64,000 nucleotides of DNA, from NCBI RefSeq assembly GCF_900100495.1, contig NZ_FNCT01000023.1, positions 1-64,000 of the forward strand, in the 5' to 3' direction. This document shows positions 17,688 to 26,127 of the stretch, one piece after another. Each line of letters opens with the position of its first letter. Within the stretch, counting starts at the first letter, position 1. The translations under genes and the position numbers were made by a program. The stretch comes from Pseudomonas benzenivorans. GTDB taxonomy: Bacteria; Pseudomonadota; Gammaproteobacteria; Pseudomonadales; Pseudomonadaceae. The notes below the pieces were generated by a model that saw only the letters and a program-made list of their open reading frames with translations, searched no databases and was not told where the DNA came from.

Positions 17688-17856
17688 CGTGAAAGTCACG
17701 TAGTGACGCCATCCTTGTTCCCTTCCCCCTCCGGGAGGCGGCCCCCGCTCCCGGCGGGAGTACCGCATTCGCCACATCCCTGTGGGTCAAGGTGGCGGGT
17801 AGCGCCGGATGAGGGCGGCGGGCCCAACCCGAATTTGCCGGGATCGACACGAGCGT

Positions 17857-19077
17857 ATGAACGACCAGCCCCTTAGCGGCGATGCCCTGCTCCAGCGCTT
17901 CCAGGCGCTGGATGCGTTCCTGATGCGCCACCAGGCGCTCTGGCGCCCGCGCCCTTTCATCCTGCACCGGCAACTGCCCTGGGAGCTCGACCACCCGGAA
18001 CTCGGCGCCTGGCTGCGCGAACGCAGCCTGGAACAAGCCGAAGCCGCGCATACCCAGCCAGAATGCTTGCCGGCACCAGCACCGTTCCCGGTACTCGCCA
18101 GCCGCTCCGCCGCGCTGTCCCGGCTCGGGCAATTACTGCAACACCAGGCGCCCAAACTGCCTGCACGTTTCTCGGTCGATGTGCCGGGGCGCAAATGGCA
18201 GCAGCTCCTGGCCTTCGCCGGCAGCCTGCAGTTCCGGCAAACACCACAGCACTGGCTCGACTGGTGCGCCGGCAAAGGCCATCTCGGCCGCTTGCTGGCC
18301 CATGACGGGCGCCCGCTGACCTGCCTGGAGCACAACCCGCAACTGGTGCATGACGGCCGGCAACTCAGCCAGCGCCTGGGGCTCGCCGCCCAGCACCTGC
18401 AGCAGGATGTGCTGGCCGCCGACGCCAGCGACCGGATCGAGGCGCAACACACTCCGGTCGCCCTGCACGCCTGCGGCGACCTGCACGTGCGCCTGATGCA
18501 ACTGGCCAGCCGCGCCGGCTGTCGACAGCTGGCCATCGCCCCGTGCTGCTACAACCGCATCGACAGCCCCGACTACCGGCCGCTTTCCGCCGCCGCCCAG
18601 GCCTCCGCATTGCAGCTTTCGCTGGACGACCTGGCGCTGCCGCTCAGCGAAACCGTCACCGCCGGCGCCCGGGTCCGCCGCCAGCGCGACCTGTCGATGG
18701 CGCGCCGGCTGGCCTTCGACCTGCTGCAGCGCGAACTGCGCGGCGTCGACGAATACCTGCCCACCCCCTCCCTGCCGCCGGCCTGGCTGATGAAAGGCTT
18801 CGCCGACTACTGCAAGGACCTGGCCGCCCTGAAGCAGCTGCCCACCCCCGCCGCATCCCTCGACTGGACACGGCTGGAGGCGCAAGGCTGGCAACTGCTG
18901 GCCCAGGTACGCAACCTGGAACTGTTGCGCGCCCTGTTCCGCCGGCCACTGGAGCTGTGGCTACTGCTCGACCGCGCGCTGTACCTGGAGGAACAGGGCT
19001 TTGCCGTGCGCCTGGGCAGTTTCTGCCCCTATCAGCTCAGCCCGCGCAACCTGCTGCTGCTCGCCGAACGCGCCTGA
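17857..19077 (+). CDS. Class I SAM-dependent methyltransferase-like protein (Methyltransf_32 type)
   Basis: The protein has 406 residues; the start at 17857 is the more likely ATG but has only a weak ribosome site. Motif I is 'WCAGKGHLGRLLA' near residue 138 (SAM-binding Gly loop), followed by the acidic 'TCLEHNP'. 'LHACGDL' and 'IAPCCYNRI' are characteristic of the Methyltransf_32 / GSTCD-like group, which is thought to act on RNA or proteins; the target is unknown. It stands alone after the transporter operon, and a GC-rich hairpin lies in the gap. Confidence 0.8.
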   Translation: MNDQPLSGDALLQRFQALDAFLMRHQALWRPRPFILHRQLPWELDHPELGAWLRERSLEQAEAAHTQPECLPAPAPFPVLASRSAALSRLGQLLQHQAPKLPARFSVDVPGRKWQQLLAFAGSLQFRQTPQHWLDWCAGKGHLGRLLAHDGRPLTCLEHNPQLVHDGRQLSQRLGLAAQHLQQDVLAADASDRIEAQHTPVALHACGDLHVRLMQLASRAGCRQLAIAPCCYNRIDSPDYRPLSAAAQASALQLSLDDLALPLSETVTAGARVRRQRDLSMARRLAFDLLQRELRGVDEYLPTPSLPPAWLMKGFADYCKDLAALKQLPTPAASLDWTRLEAQGWQLLAQVRNLELLRALFRRPLELWLLLDRALYLEEQGFAVRLGSFCPYQLSPRNLLLLAERA

Positions 19078-19317
19078 GTTGCCCACACAATCTGTGGATA
19101 ACTGTGTTGATAGATTCTGGGCAAACGGCCACCACGCCCCTCCGACCCGCCCTCGCGACGCTTGGCTACTTTTTAGCCAGCCTGCAAAAACCAATAAAAA
19201 CAGCCATTTACAAAAGAATGCGACGTAGCGCACAAAATCCGCATTCGTCTACGCGAAAGCCCTGCAGCCTGTGCATAAGGATTTCGCCAGCTGCCACGCC
19301 GAGCCCCTTACAGACGG

Positions 19318-19346
19318 CTTTACTCAAGCAAACGAATGGATATAAT
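19318..19346 (+). promoter_or_regulatory. Promoter of tRNA-Thr
   Basis: A perfect -10 TATAAT (19341-19346) lies 14 bp before the tRNA, with CTTTAC 17 bp upstream as a weaker -35. Confidence 0.75.
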
Positions 19347-19360
19347 GGCGGCCCTTCCGT

Positions 19361-19436
<76 letters not shown>

Positions 19437-19444
19437 TACAAATC

Positions 19445-19476
19445 AAAGGCTTACGTGAAAGCGTAGGCCTTTTTTG
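19445..19476 (+). terminator. Terminator after tRNA-Thr
   Basis: The stem AAAGGCTTACG / CGTAGGCCTTT is followed by T residues. Confidence 0.8.
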
Positions 19477-19714
19477 TGTCTGAAATTTGGTCTGGGGTAG
19501 GATTGGGGTAGGGATTTGCCATCGGACACCGTCCCGGTTAGAAAAAGTCCGCGCCACCCTAGAAGCCGCTCGTCGGGATAAATCGACAAATCGCGAATCC
19601 CGCCCTCGCCCAGGTACGACCTTGCTCGCATAAAAAATCACAGCGTCGTTATCTTGAAAGGCGCTCACGAAGAGACCTCATCAAGGCCTATGACTGGCTA
19701 ATCGGGGCAGCTTC
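19477..19714. other. Junction DNA without a recognisable gene
   Basis: This stretch follows the tRNA-Thr terminator and precedes the tRNA-Met fragment. It contains GGGGTAGGATTGGGGTAGGG, a short G-rich direct repeat. Short minus-strand frames cover it, but they run through the tRNA and show no family motif. It may be decayed integrase-proximal DNA; that is a guess. Confidence 0.4.
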
Positions 19715-19759
19715 CTCATAATCCTTTGGTCCACGGTTCGAGTCCGTGTGGGCCCACCA
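19715..19759 (+). repeat. 3' half of an elongator tRNA-Met (likely attachment-site scar)
   Basis: The 45 nt run from the anticodon loop CTCATAA through the T-arm CACGGTTCGAGTCCGTG to the acceptor and CCA. The anticodon is CAT. The 5' anticodon stem that should be AAGGA reads GCTTC, and the D-arm is not canonical, so only the 3' half is tRNA. Tyrosine recombinases commonly cross over at the anticodon loop and leave such a 3' half. No second copy was seen in the window. Confidence 0.75.
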
Positions 19760-19775
19760 TATAAATCAATGAGTT

Positions 19776-19801
19776 AAGCCCATCCGCAAGATGGGCTTTT
19801 T
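19776..19801 (+). terminator. Terminator behind the tRNA-Met fragment
   Basis: The stem AAGCCCATC / GATGGGCTT with a 5-nt loop and T-run. It probably travelled with the tRNA fragment. Confidence 0.8.
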
Positions 19802-19951
19802 CATTTCCCGCCTTTTAGTCCCCGATTTAGTCCCCACTTCGTATTTCTCCCAGCTCCCTCGTGCGGCCGATCCGCCACCAGCGGCACCGCTAGTCGAACC
19901 GATCAGCATCTTATAGATTGCAGGGCATAGCAGAGCCACGAAGGGAATCTC

Positions 19952-22936
19952 ATGTCTGGCGCTTTTGATGTTCAGAGCAACGTAGGATCACTTTGGCATC
20001 GCTGGGATCCGCACATCCATACGCCCGGCACGGCACTGAATGACCAGTATTCCGGGCCTGATCCGTGGGAAACATTCCTTAGCGCCATTGAATCGTCAAA
20101 CCCACCGATTCGTGCATTGGGCATCACCGACTACTTCGGTATCGAGCGCTATGAGCAGGTCGTTGATCTTAAGAACCAAGGGCGACTTCCGGGCATAGGT
20201 CTGATCTTCCCTAACGTCGAGCTGCGACTCGGCATCGAGACGGCCAAGGCGTCCGCGGTCAATATCCACTTGCTGTTCTCACCGCAGGATCATGATCACG
20301 TTGAGCGCATTAAGCGCTTCCTGCTCGAGTTCGAGTTTTCCTACCTGGGAGAACCCTATCGGTGCCATTGCGACGATCTCATCCGCCTAGGCCGCGCTCA
20401 CAAGCCAGAGCTGACAGAGGACGATGCTGCAAGATCTGTAGGGGCCAACCAGTTCAAGGTCAATTTCGAACAGCTCAAGCAGAGCTGGTCGAAGAACGAA
20501 TGGGTTAAGAGGAACGCCCTTATCGCTGTCGCTGGCGGCGAAAAAGACGGCTCTTCCGGTCTACGCGATGCGACAGGCTCATTTGCCGCGCAACGCAAGA
20601 ACATCGAAGGCCTGGCACACATCGTTTTCAGCTCCAACCCAAAACAGATCCGGTTTTGGCTGGGCGAAGAGTCAGCCTCGATTGAGGAACTTGAAGCTCA
20701 GTACAACGGCTGCAAGCCGTGCTTGCACGGGTCTGATGCGCACACTGCAGACAAGGTGGGCCAACCCGATGGTGATCGCCGTTGTTGGATCAAGGGTGAT
20801 CTGACTTTCGATTCACTTCGCCAGACCTGCATCGAACCTGCTGAGCGAGTCTATATCGGTACTGAGCCGCCTCGTGGCGCCTTGGACAGCCATGTGATTG
20901 AGTCAGTATCTGTCTCAAACGCGCCCTGGATCGTGAACGGCGACGTCGCATTGAATGCTGGCCTTGTTGCCGTCATAGGTGCTCGCGGATCTGGCAAGAC
21001 TGCGTTGGCCGATTTGATTGCAGCCGGCGGCCTAGCGCTTTCCCCCCATTTGAACGATCGATCCTTTATCCAGCGGGCAAAGCAGCACTTAGGCGACAGT
21101 GAAGCTGAACTGCTCTGGGCATCTGGTGAAACGACCAAGAATCAACTTGCCCATTGCGACATGGATGAGTATTTGGCTACCCCTTATGTTCAGTACCTGT
21201 CGCAACAGTTTGTCGATCAACTCTGCTCCGCTGAGGGCCTCGACGACTCTCTGGTCGCGGAAATTGAGCGTGTAATCTTCAATGCGCACCCCCTAACTGA
21301 GCGCCAGGGTGCTGACTCGTTTCCGGAGCTTCTGGAGATCCGCCTCGAAACCTCACGCCAGATGCGTGAGCGCCAACAGCAGGCACTGGCCAGGGTGTCC
21401 GCCGAGCTTACCGAAGAGCGCATTAGGAAGGACGGGCTCAAGGCCCTAGAGAAGGAACGTGACGAGAAGAAGCGGGCTATTGATAAGGACAAAACCGACC
21501 GCGAAGCGTTAATTCCCAAGGGCGATGAAGAGCGCGCCCGACGCCATGAGCAAGTATCCCTTGCCGTTGATGCCAAACGACAGCAAGTGGACCGCGCGAT
21601 GCGAAAACATCAAGCTCTGCTCCATTTGCAGAACGATGTTCGTGATTTCCGCACCCGACAAGCGCCTCAGATCCTCGCTGACCTTAAGAGTGATCGCGAG
21701 CACGCCGGCTTAAGCGCGGCCGACTGGGATGCTTTTAAACTCGTCTATGTTGGCCCAGTCGACTCGCTGCTGAACGACCACATTTCGCGCGCCAGTCGTT
21801 TGATTACTGAGCTTCAAGGGCCAGCGAGAACTGATCCAGCGGTTCAGGAGAATCCTGACCCAACAATTACACTTATTCCCGCCGATGCGACTCTTGCAGA
21901 TCAGTCGCTGTCCTTGCTGGAGCGAGAGCTTGCTCGCATTCGTGCCCTCGTTGGCGTCGATGCCCAGAATGCTAAACGATATGCAGCCCTGTCGGACAAA
22001 ATCACCAAAGCCGAGGCCGCACTCAACAAAGTTCTTCAGTCGATTGAGCGTGCCCAAGGCGCCGATGAACGCATACGCACCCTGGTTGATGCGCGCCGCA
22101 GCGCATACGCAGCCATTTTCGAGGCCATCGTCGAGGAAGAGAAAGAGCTAGTTGATCTCTATTCCCCAATCAGGGCTCGGATTGATGAAGCGGCCGGCTC
22201 CCTCTCAAAGCTGTCCTTCTCGGTTCGCCGGGTGGTTGATGTAGCCGGATGGGCAGCTGCAGGTGAGCGCCTCCTGGACTTACGAACCAATGGCCCCTTC
22301 AAAGGGCGCGGCGAGCTGTTGCGTTCCGCTCGCGCAGCTCTGTTGCCGGCCTGGGTATCTGGTGACGCTGAGCAAGCAGCATCGGCTTTACTCGATTTCG
22401 TTAAGTCAAATGAGTCAGCCCTCAAGACTCATATTCCCGAAGGCGCCGACTTCCGCGCATGGGCTCGTGACATCTCCGACTGGCTTTACAGCACTGACCA
22501 CATCACCGTCGGGTATGGGCTGAAATATGACGGCGTCGATATTGAGCAGTTGTCGCCCGGCACTCGAGGCATCGTGCTGCTCCTGCTGTATTTAGCGATT
22601 GATGCCGAGGATGACCGGCCGCTGATCATCGATCAGCCTGAGGAAAACCTGGACCCTCAATCGATCTTCCAGGAGCTTGTGCATCGGTTCCGAGACGCCA
22701 AGAAGCGACGCCAGATCATCATCGTGACGCACAACGCTAACTTGGTCGTGAACACTGACGCGGATCAGGTGATCGTCGCTCAGTGCGGGTCGCATAGACC
22801 CGGCCAGTTACCGCTCATTACTTACGTGAGCGGTAGCCTCGAAAACCCACTCATTAGGCAGCACGTCTGCGAAATCCTAGAAGGCGGTGAGCGTGCATTC
22901 AAAGAGCGCGCCAAGCGTTTGCGGATTTCAATCTGA
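19952..22936 (+). CDS. PHP domain-AAA/ABC-type ATPase fusion (TrlF-like), putative defence protein
   Basis: The protein has 994 residues with AAGGGA before the ATG. The N-terminus is a PHP (polymerase and histidinol phosphatase) metal-dependent phosphoesterase: 'WDPHIHTPG' (His21, His23), 'GITDYFG' and 'HGSDAH' near residue 262. An SMC/ABC-like ATPase follows: Walker A 'GARGSGKT' (343-350), a long charged coiled-coil insertion (about 450-720), signature 'LSPGTRG' (867-873), Walker B 'PLIIDQPEENLD' and His switch 'VTHNANL'. This architecture is that of TrlF-family proteins, found in accessory islands. Cleavage of nucleic acid or nucleotide gated by ATP is inferred. It is followed after 66 bp by a RES-domain gene. 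Confidence 0.85.
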   Translation: MSGAFDVQSNVGSLWHRWDPHIHTPGTALNDQYSGPDPWETFLSAIESSNPPIRALGITDYFGIERYEQVVDLKNQGRLPGIGLIFPNVELRLGIETAKASAVNIHLLFSPQDHDHVERIKRFLLEFEFSYLGEPYRCHCDDLIRLGRAHKPELTEDDAARSVGANQFKVNFEQLKQSWSKNEWVKRNALIAVAGGEKDGSSGLRDATGSFAAQRKNIEGLAHIVFSSNPKQIRFWLGEESASIEELEAQYNGCKPCLHGSDAHTADKVGQPDGDRRCWIKGDLTFDSLRQTCIEPAERVYIGTEPPRGALDSHVIESVSVSNAPWIVNGDVALNAGLVAVIGARGSGKTALADLIAAGGLALSPHLNDRSFIQRAKQHLGDSEAELLWASGETTKNQLAHCDMDEYLATPYVQYLSQQFVDQLCSAEGLDDSLVAEIERVIFNAHPLTERQGADSFPELLEIRLETSRQMRERQQQALARVSAELTEERIRKDGLKALEKERDEKKRAIDKDKTDREALIPKGDEERARRHEQVSLAVDAKRQQVDRAMRKHQALLHLQNDVRDFRTRQAPQILADLKSDREHAGLSAADWDAFKLVYVGPVDSLLNDHISRASRLITELQGPARTDPAVQENPDPTITLIPADATLADQSLSLLERELARIRALVGVDAQNAKRYAALSDKITKAEAALNKVLQSIERAQGADERIRTLVDARRSAYAAIFEAIVEEEKELVDLYSPIRARIDEAAGSLSKLSFSVRRVVDVAGWAAAGERLLDLRTNGPFKGRGELLRSARAALLPAWVSGDAEQAASALLDFVKSNESALKTHIPEGADFRAWARDISDWLYSTDHITVGYGLKYDGVDIEQLSPGTRGIVLLLLYLAIDAEDDRPLIIDQPEENLDPQSIFQELVHRFRDAKKRRQIIIVTHNANLVVNTDADQVIVAQCGSHRPGQLPLITYVSGSLENPLIRQHVCEILEGGERAFKERAKRLRISI

Positions 22937-23002
22937 ACCCGAACTAAGTATTGAACGATATGGCGGCAGTACAGCCGGTCGCCCAGTAGGGAGAACCAAT
23001 TG

Positions 23003-24361
23003 ATGCCAGGGGAAAAACTGATCTGCTCAGCGTGCGTTTCGGACGATTTCCTAAAGCTAATAATCGATCGAGACCAAGTAAGGGATCAAGCATGCGACTA
23101 CTGCAGTAGCGTGCGCCCAACTATCTCCATGACATCCTTGGCCGAGATGTGCGCCGAAGTAATTGAGAACTTCTACGAGGTCTCAAGTCTCACCGATGCT
23201 GTGATCCACTTTGGAAGGCCTGCCGAAGGAGATGACCTGCCTGATCTCCTAGATTCACTTCTCGGCCTACCTAGTGACGCCCTAGACGACCTTGTCGAGA
23301 CTCTTGGTGACCTATGGTTCGACTACAGCAGCCACGAACACAAATACGGCGAAGACCCCTCGTTCATTGAGAGATCCAGCCTTGAGCGGAGCTTAAGCCA
23401 TGCATGGCAACTAATGGAGGAAAGCCTTCGTTATGAGGCCCGGTATCTCAACCCAACAGCAGCCAATCTTCTAGAGGATGTTTTCGGGGCAATTTTGGAT
23501 GACAGGACGAATCAGGGCCACAGTGTAGTCGTGGAGCTGGGCACAGGAAGCGAATACGACACACTGTACCGCGCTCGTGTCTTCCAGACCCTCGACTCCA
23601 TGGAAAAGGCGTTTGAGCACCCCCAACGTAACTTCGGTCCTCCCCCCCCCGGGCTAGGTTCAGCGGGACGAATGAACGCCAAGGGAGTGCCAGTGTTCTA
23701 CGGAGCAACGAAGCCTGACATCGCCATTTCAGAGGTCCGGCCACCAGCTGGCAGCCACGTGGTTGTTGCCCAGTTTAAGGTCATCCGACCTCTCAAGGTA
23801 CTGGACCTTCGGCAGCTTGGGACGCTTCGCCTTAAACCCGAGTCAAGCTTGTTCGACCCGGAAACCGTGGGAAAGGCCACTAGAATAGATTTTCTTCGAG
23901 TTCTAACCCGCAACATCGTTAAGCCGGTAGTACCCGAACTAGAAGATCATCGATATGTGGTGACCCAGGCAATTGCAGATTTTTTGGCCACGCATCCAAG
24001 GCTAAACCTCGATGGGATCATTTTTCCTTCCGCTCAGCATCCTGATGAAACTGATCGCCCCGGAAGCAACGTGATCCTTTTCAACAAAGCATCAGGGGTT
24101 CTCTATTCGGGCGAGCGCTATGGCAAAAGAACTCACATCTATTTGTTCGAGTACGATGAGGACACCCCTGAAGGTAGGCTTGAGCCATCTATGGCCACGA
24201 AAGAGCCACCACCGGAAAGTGGTCAGGGCATTTGGCATTGGAGTGCTCCTGAGCGATATCAACCGGCCCTGGAGCTTGATTTAGATGCAATCTCGATCTT
24301 TGAGATCAAAGGTGTGAAATACGATTCCAGCGCCTATCTAGTCAACCACTCTGCCGGCTAA
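23003..24361 (+). CDS. RES-domain protein with zinc-ribbon/HEPN-type N-terminus, NAD-degrading toxin candidate
   Basis: The protein has 452 residues from the ATG behind GGGAG. Cys8-x2-Cys11 and Cys31-x2-Cys34 suggest a zinc ribbon. An acidic helical N-terminal region (40-180) matches the HEPN/RES N-terminal type. The RES domain (about 185-360) has the name-giving Arg ('LYRAR'), Glu ('ISEVRPP', near 241) and Ser ('IIFPSAQ', near 339). RES toxins such as MbcT and Res degrade NAD+. No small Xre/MbcA-type antitoxin lies beside it. The ATPase upstream could be its sensor or controller; this is inference from linkage. Confidence 0.82.
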   Translation: MPGEKLICSACVSDDFLKLIIDRDQVRDQACDYCSSVRPTISMTSLAEMCAEVIENFYEVSSLTDAVIHFGRPAEGDDLPDLLDSLLGLPSDALDDLVETLGDLWFDYSSHEHKYGEDPSFIERSSLERSLSHAWQLMEESLRYEARYLNPTAANLLEDVFGAILDDRTNQGHSVVVELGTGSEYDTLYRARVFQTLDSMEKAFEHPQRNFGPPPPGLGSAGRMNAKGVPVFYGATKPDIAISEVRPPAGSHVVVAQFKVIRPLKVLDLRQLGTLRLKPESSLFDPETVGKATRIDFLRVLTRNIVKPVVPELEDHRYVVTQAIADFLATHPRLNLDGIIFPSAQHPDETDRPGSNVILFNKASGVLYSGERYGKRTHIYLFEYDEDTPEGRLEPSMATKEPPPESGQGIWHWSAPERYQPALELDLDAISIFEIKGVKYDSSAYLVNHSAG

Positions 24362-24513
24362 TGCGCTCTTCATAATTGCGCCGAAGGACTGTTACTGCTG
24401 CGCGGTAGAGCTTGCAAAAAGTCGAGGTTCAGACCCGGTTTAGGGACGGGATAGCCCTTGTAGATTTTGAAGCGAGCTTTACCCTTGGGTGACCAATCAG
24501 CTGAGGGTTTTGT

Positions 24514-24693
24514 ATGAATAAGCGAACCGCGTCTCAAATCACCTGCATGCTAGGCCTGGCTGTCGTGGCGCAGGTTTGGCTGATGCCTCACGTGCCTTAC
24601 CAGGTAGCCCAGGAGGTACTGCTGCAAGGTGTTATGGCCTGTACCGTCGCCGGCGGTTTCCTGATCTGGCGTTACCCGCCTTCGTTGGACTGA
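24514..24693 (+). CDS. Small membrane protein, 59 aa
   Basis: A short gene starting ATG at 24514 with GAGG seven bases upstream and ending TGA at 24693. The translation has two hydrophobic stretches, near residues 11-25 and 40-55 ('LLQGVMACTVAGGFLIW'). Its 3' end overlaps the 3' end of the convergent NYN gene by about 20 bp. Function unknown. It is too hydrophobic and too well started to dismiss. Confidence 0.6.
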   Translation: MNKRTASQITCMLGLAVVAQVWLMPHVPYQVAQEVLLQGVMACTVAGGFLIWRYPPSLD

Positions 24694-25613
24694 CTAGCAA
24701 TCCAGCCATGGATGTAGGCCAACACTCGATGCGCGCCACCCTCGGTCTCTACGAGATCAATCGGACACTCGCCGCCCAGGTATTCATTGGGCTGGTTCAT
24801 CCATTGGAACGCCTTTGAGCGACTTCCCCGAATGGGGATGGCCAGTTCGAGGATCTGCTGCAGCAACTCGGGATGGGCGTACCAGGACTCAGGTTTGACG
24901 GTTGCCTTCCGCCCAGGAATGACACGCGGCAGCTGGCTAGCAGCGAGCTCTTCGTTGGTAATGTGTGAGCGGGTCCAGTGAGCCAGCTCCACCAAGTCGG
25001 AATTTGCTGTCCGGGTGTGATCGGTCGTAGGAACGACCAGACCGATCAGGACCTTGGTATGCGCTCGAATCATTTCCAGCGCCGGCGCAATGTCCGTGTC
25101 GTTCGTGACAATAACCGCGTGATCGATTTGCCCGGTGATTGCGTCGTGGTAAGCCTGAAGGGCCAGGCTCACATCGCTTTGCTTTTCTTCGACCTTCCAG
25201 GCCTGTATCTCCTGGCACTCGCGAGGTGGCCGGTCAGGGTCATCAGCGTCGACGATCTTCACCTTCATCTTATTGACGGCGTAATAGCCTTCAATCAACT
25301 CAATCCGGCCGTCATGCAGCTTGCGCAGCGCGGTATGGTAGCGAGCCTGGGATGAAACGGAGTCAATTGCTCGAGCAACGGACTCGATGATTTTCGCGGT
25401 GAAGAATTTGATCGCAGGAGAGGGAAGCAGGGCTGATTGCCTGATATTGCCATCGCCATCCGTGACCAGTGCTGATGGTAGGATGTGTTTCTCGAACAAT
25501 GGCAGCAGGTCGAGCCACTTGTAGGGCGTTCGCCTCAAGCAACCGTAGTAGAAGTTGTAGCCGTCGATATAGATGCGAGTGCGCAGAGGCTCTAGCTCAG
25601 GCGATCCCTGCAT
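24672..25613 (-). CDS. NYN-domain (LabA/DUF88-type) ribonuclease
   Basis: The protein has 313 residues from the ATG at 25613 with GGAG seven bases upstream. The PIN-like NYN fold is shown by 'RIYIDGYNFYYG' (catalytic Asp near residue 17) and 'AVIVTNDTDIAPAL' (acidic pair). 'EEKQSDVSLALQAYHDA' is the typical third acidic helix. The C-terminal 100 residues are unassigned. The family cleaves RNA in metal-dependent fashion. An intrinsic terminator lies just upstream of the ribosome site. The frame extends 43 codons upstream, but that stretch is just the terminator read through and is not coding. Confidence 0.85.
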   Translation of the reverse strand: MQGSPELEPLRTRIYIDGYNFYYGCLRRTPYKWLDLLPLFEKHILPSALVTDGDGNIRQSALLPSPAIKFFTAKIIESVARAIDSVSSQARYHTALRKLHDGRIELIEGYYAVNKMKVKIVDADDPDRPPRECQEIQAWKVEEKQSDVSLALQAYHDAITGQIDHAVIVTNDTDIAPALEMIRAHTKVLIGLVVPTTDHTRTANSDLVELAHWTRSHITNEELAASQLPRVIPGRKATVKPESWYAHPELLQQILELAIPIRGSRSKAFQWMNQPNEYLGGECPIDLVETEGGAHRVLAYIHGWIASQSNEGG

Positions 25614-25631
25614 TTCCTTACTCCAGAAACG

Positions 25632-25657
25632 AAAAAACCGGCTTTCGCCGGCTTTTT
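25632..25657. terminator. Bidirectional intrinsic terminator in the leader of the NYN gene
   Basis: AAAAAACCGGC-TTTC-GCCGGCTTTTT. Both strands end in a T-run. It lies 18 bp upstream of the NYN start codon, so any promoter for that gene must either lie inside this gap or read through the terminator. Confidence 0.85.
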
Positions 25658-25774
25658 CCCCCTCCAACCAGATGGTCGAGCCACACCGGTCGTGAGGGTT
25701 AGTTGTTGAGCGCAGTATTGCGCAACAGCAGTCGTGATGCAAGGTGATTTGGCGTTACCTGGGATGAAGAGGCG

Positions 25775-25975
25775 TTAACTGGGTAAATCTGCCTGTCGCT
25801 TCTGTTCCCTGCGAATCTCCTCGGCGAAAGCCTCATCGAGGAGGCTCGGCCGCTTCCTCCAGGGCTGCCTTTCTGGCTCTGGCTGAGCCGCGTACGTCAC
25901 GACCTCTCCCCCGTAAACCGTCTCAAATAGCTGTTTCTGACGCTCTAGCTCAGCGCGCAGCTCGTCTTTCGTCAT
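25775..25975 (-). CDS. Small charged protein, 66 aa, probably SOS-controlled
   Basis: A highly charged helical protein ('MTKDELRAELERQKQLFE') with a Pro/Arg-rich middle and a Lys/Arg/Glu-rich end. A GGAGC lies just before the start. No family recognised. A perfect LexA operator lies 60 bp upstream, so DNA-damage control is likely. The amphipathic N-terminus could be a coiled coil. Confidence 0.6.
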   Translation of the reverse strand: MTKDELRAELERQKQLFETVYGGEVVTYAAQPEPERQPWRKRPSLLDEAFAEEIRREQKRQADLPS

Positions 25976-26034
25976 GCGTGCTCCTGATGATTCGGATGAT
26001 CTGACATTGCCACAGGCTGCTGGCGGGTTAATAT

Positions 26035-26050
26035 CTGTATATGTATACAG
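26035..26050. promoter_or_regulatory. LexA (SOS) operator
   Basis: CTGTATATGTATACAG is a full match to CTGT-N8-ACAG, with the alternating AT centre typical of gamma-proteobacterial SOS boxes. It is 60 bp upstream of the minus-strand 66-aa gene. On the plus strand a 25-codon frame starts 14 bp downstream. Confidence 0.8.
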
Positions 26051-26127
26051 CCATTGAAGCCGTATGACCCTGATCCTTGGCCGCCCTCGCCCCTCAAAAA
26101 CCCTCGTCCGCCTGGTCGAGGCCCGCG

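Noticed and set aside
19093..19101. DnaA box (TGTGGATAA) before tRNA-Thr
   Set aside because: A single consensus box without AT-rich unwinding region or further boxes; not an origin.
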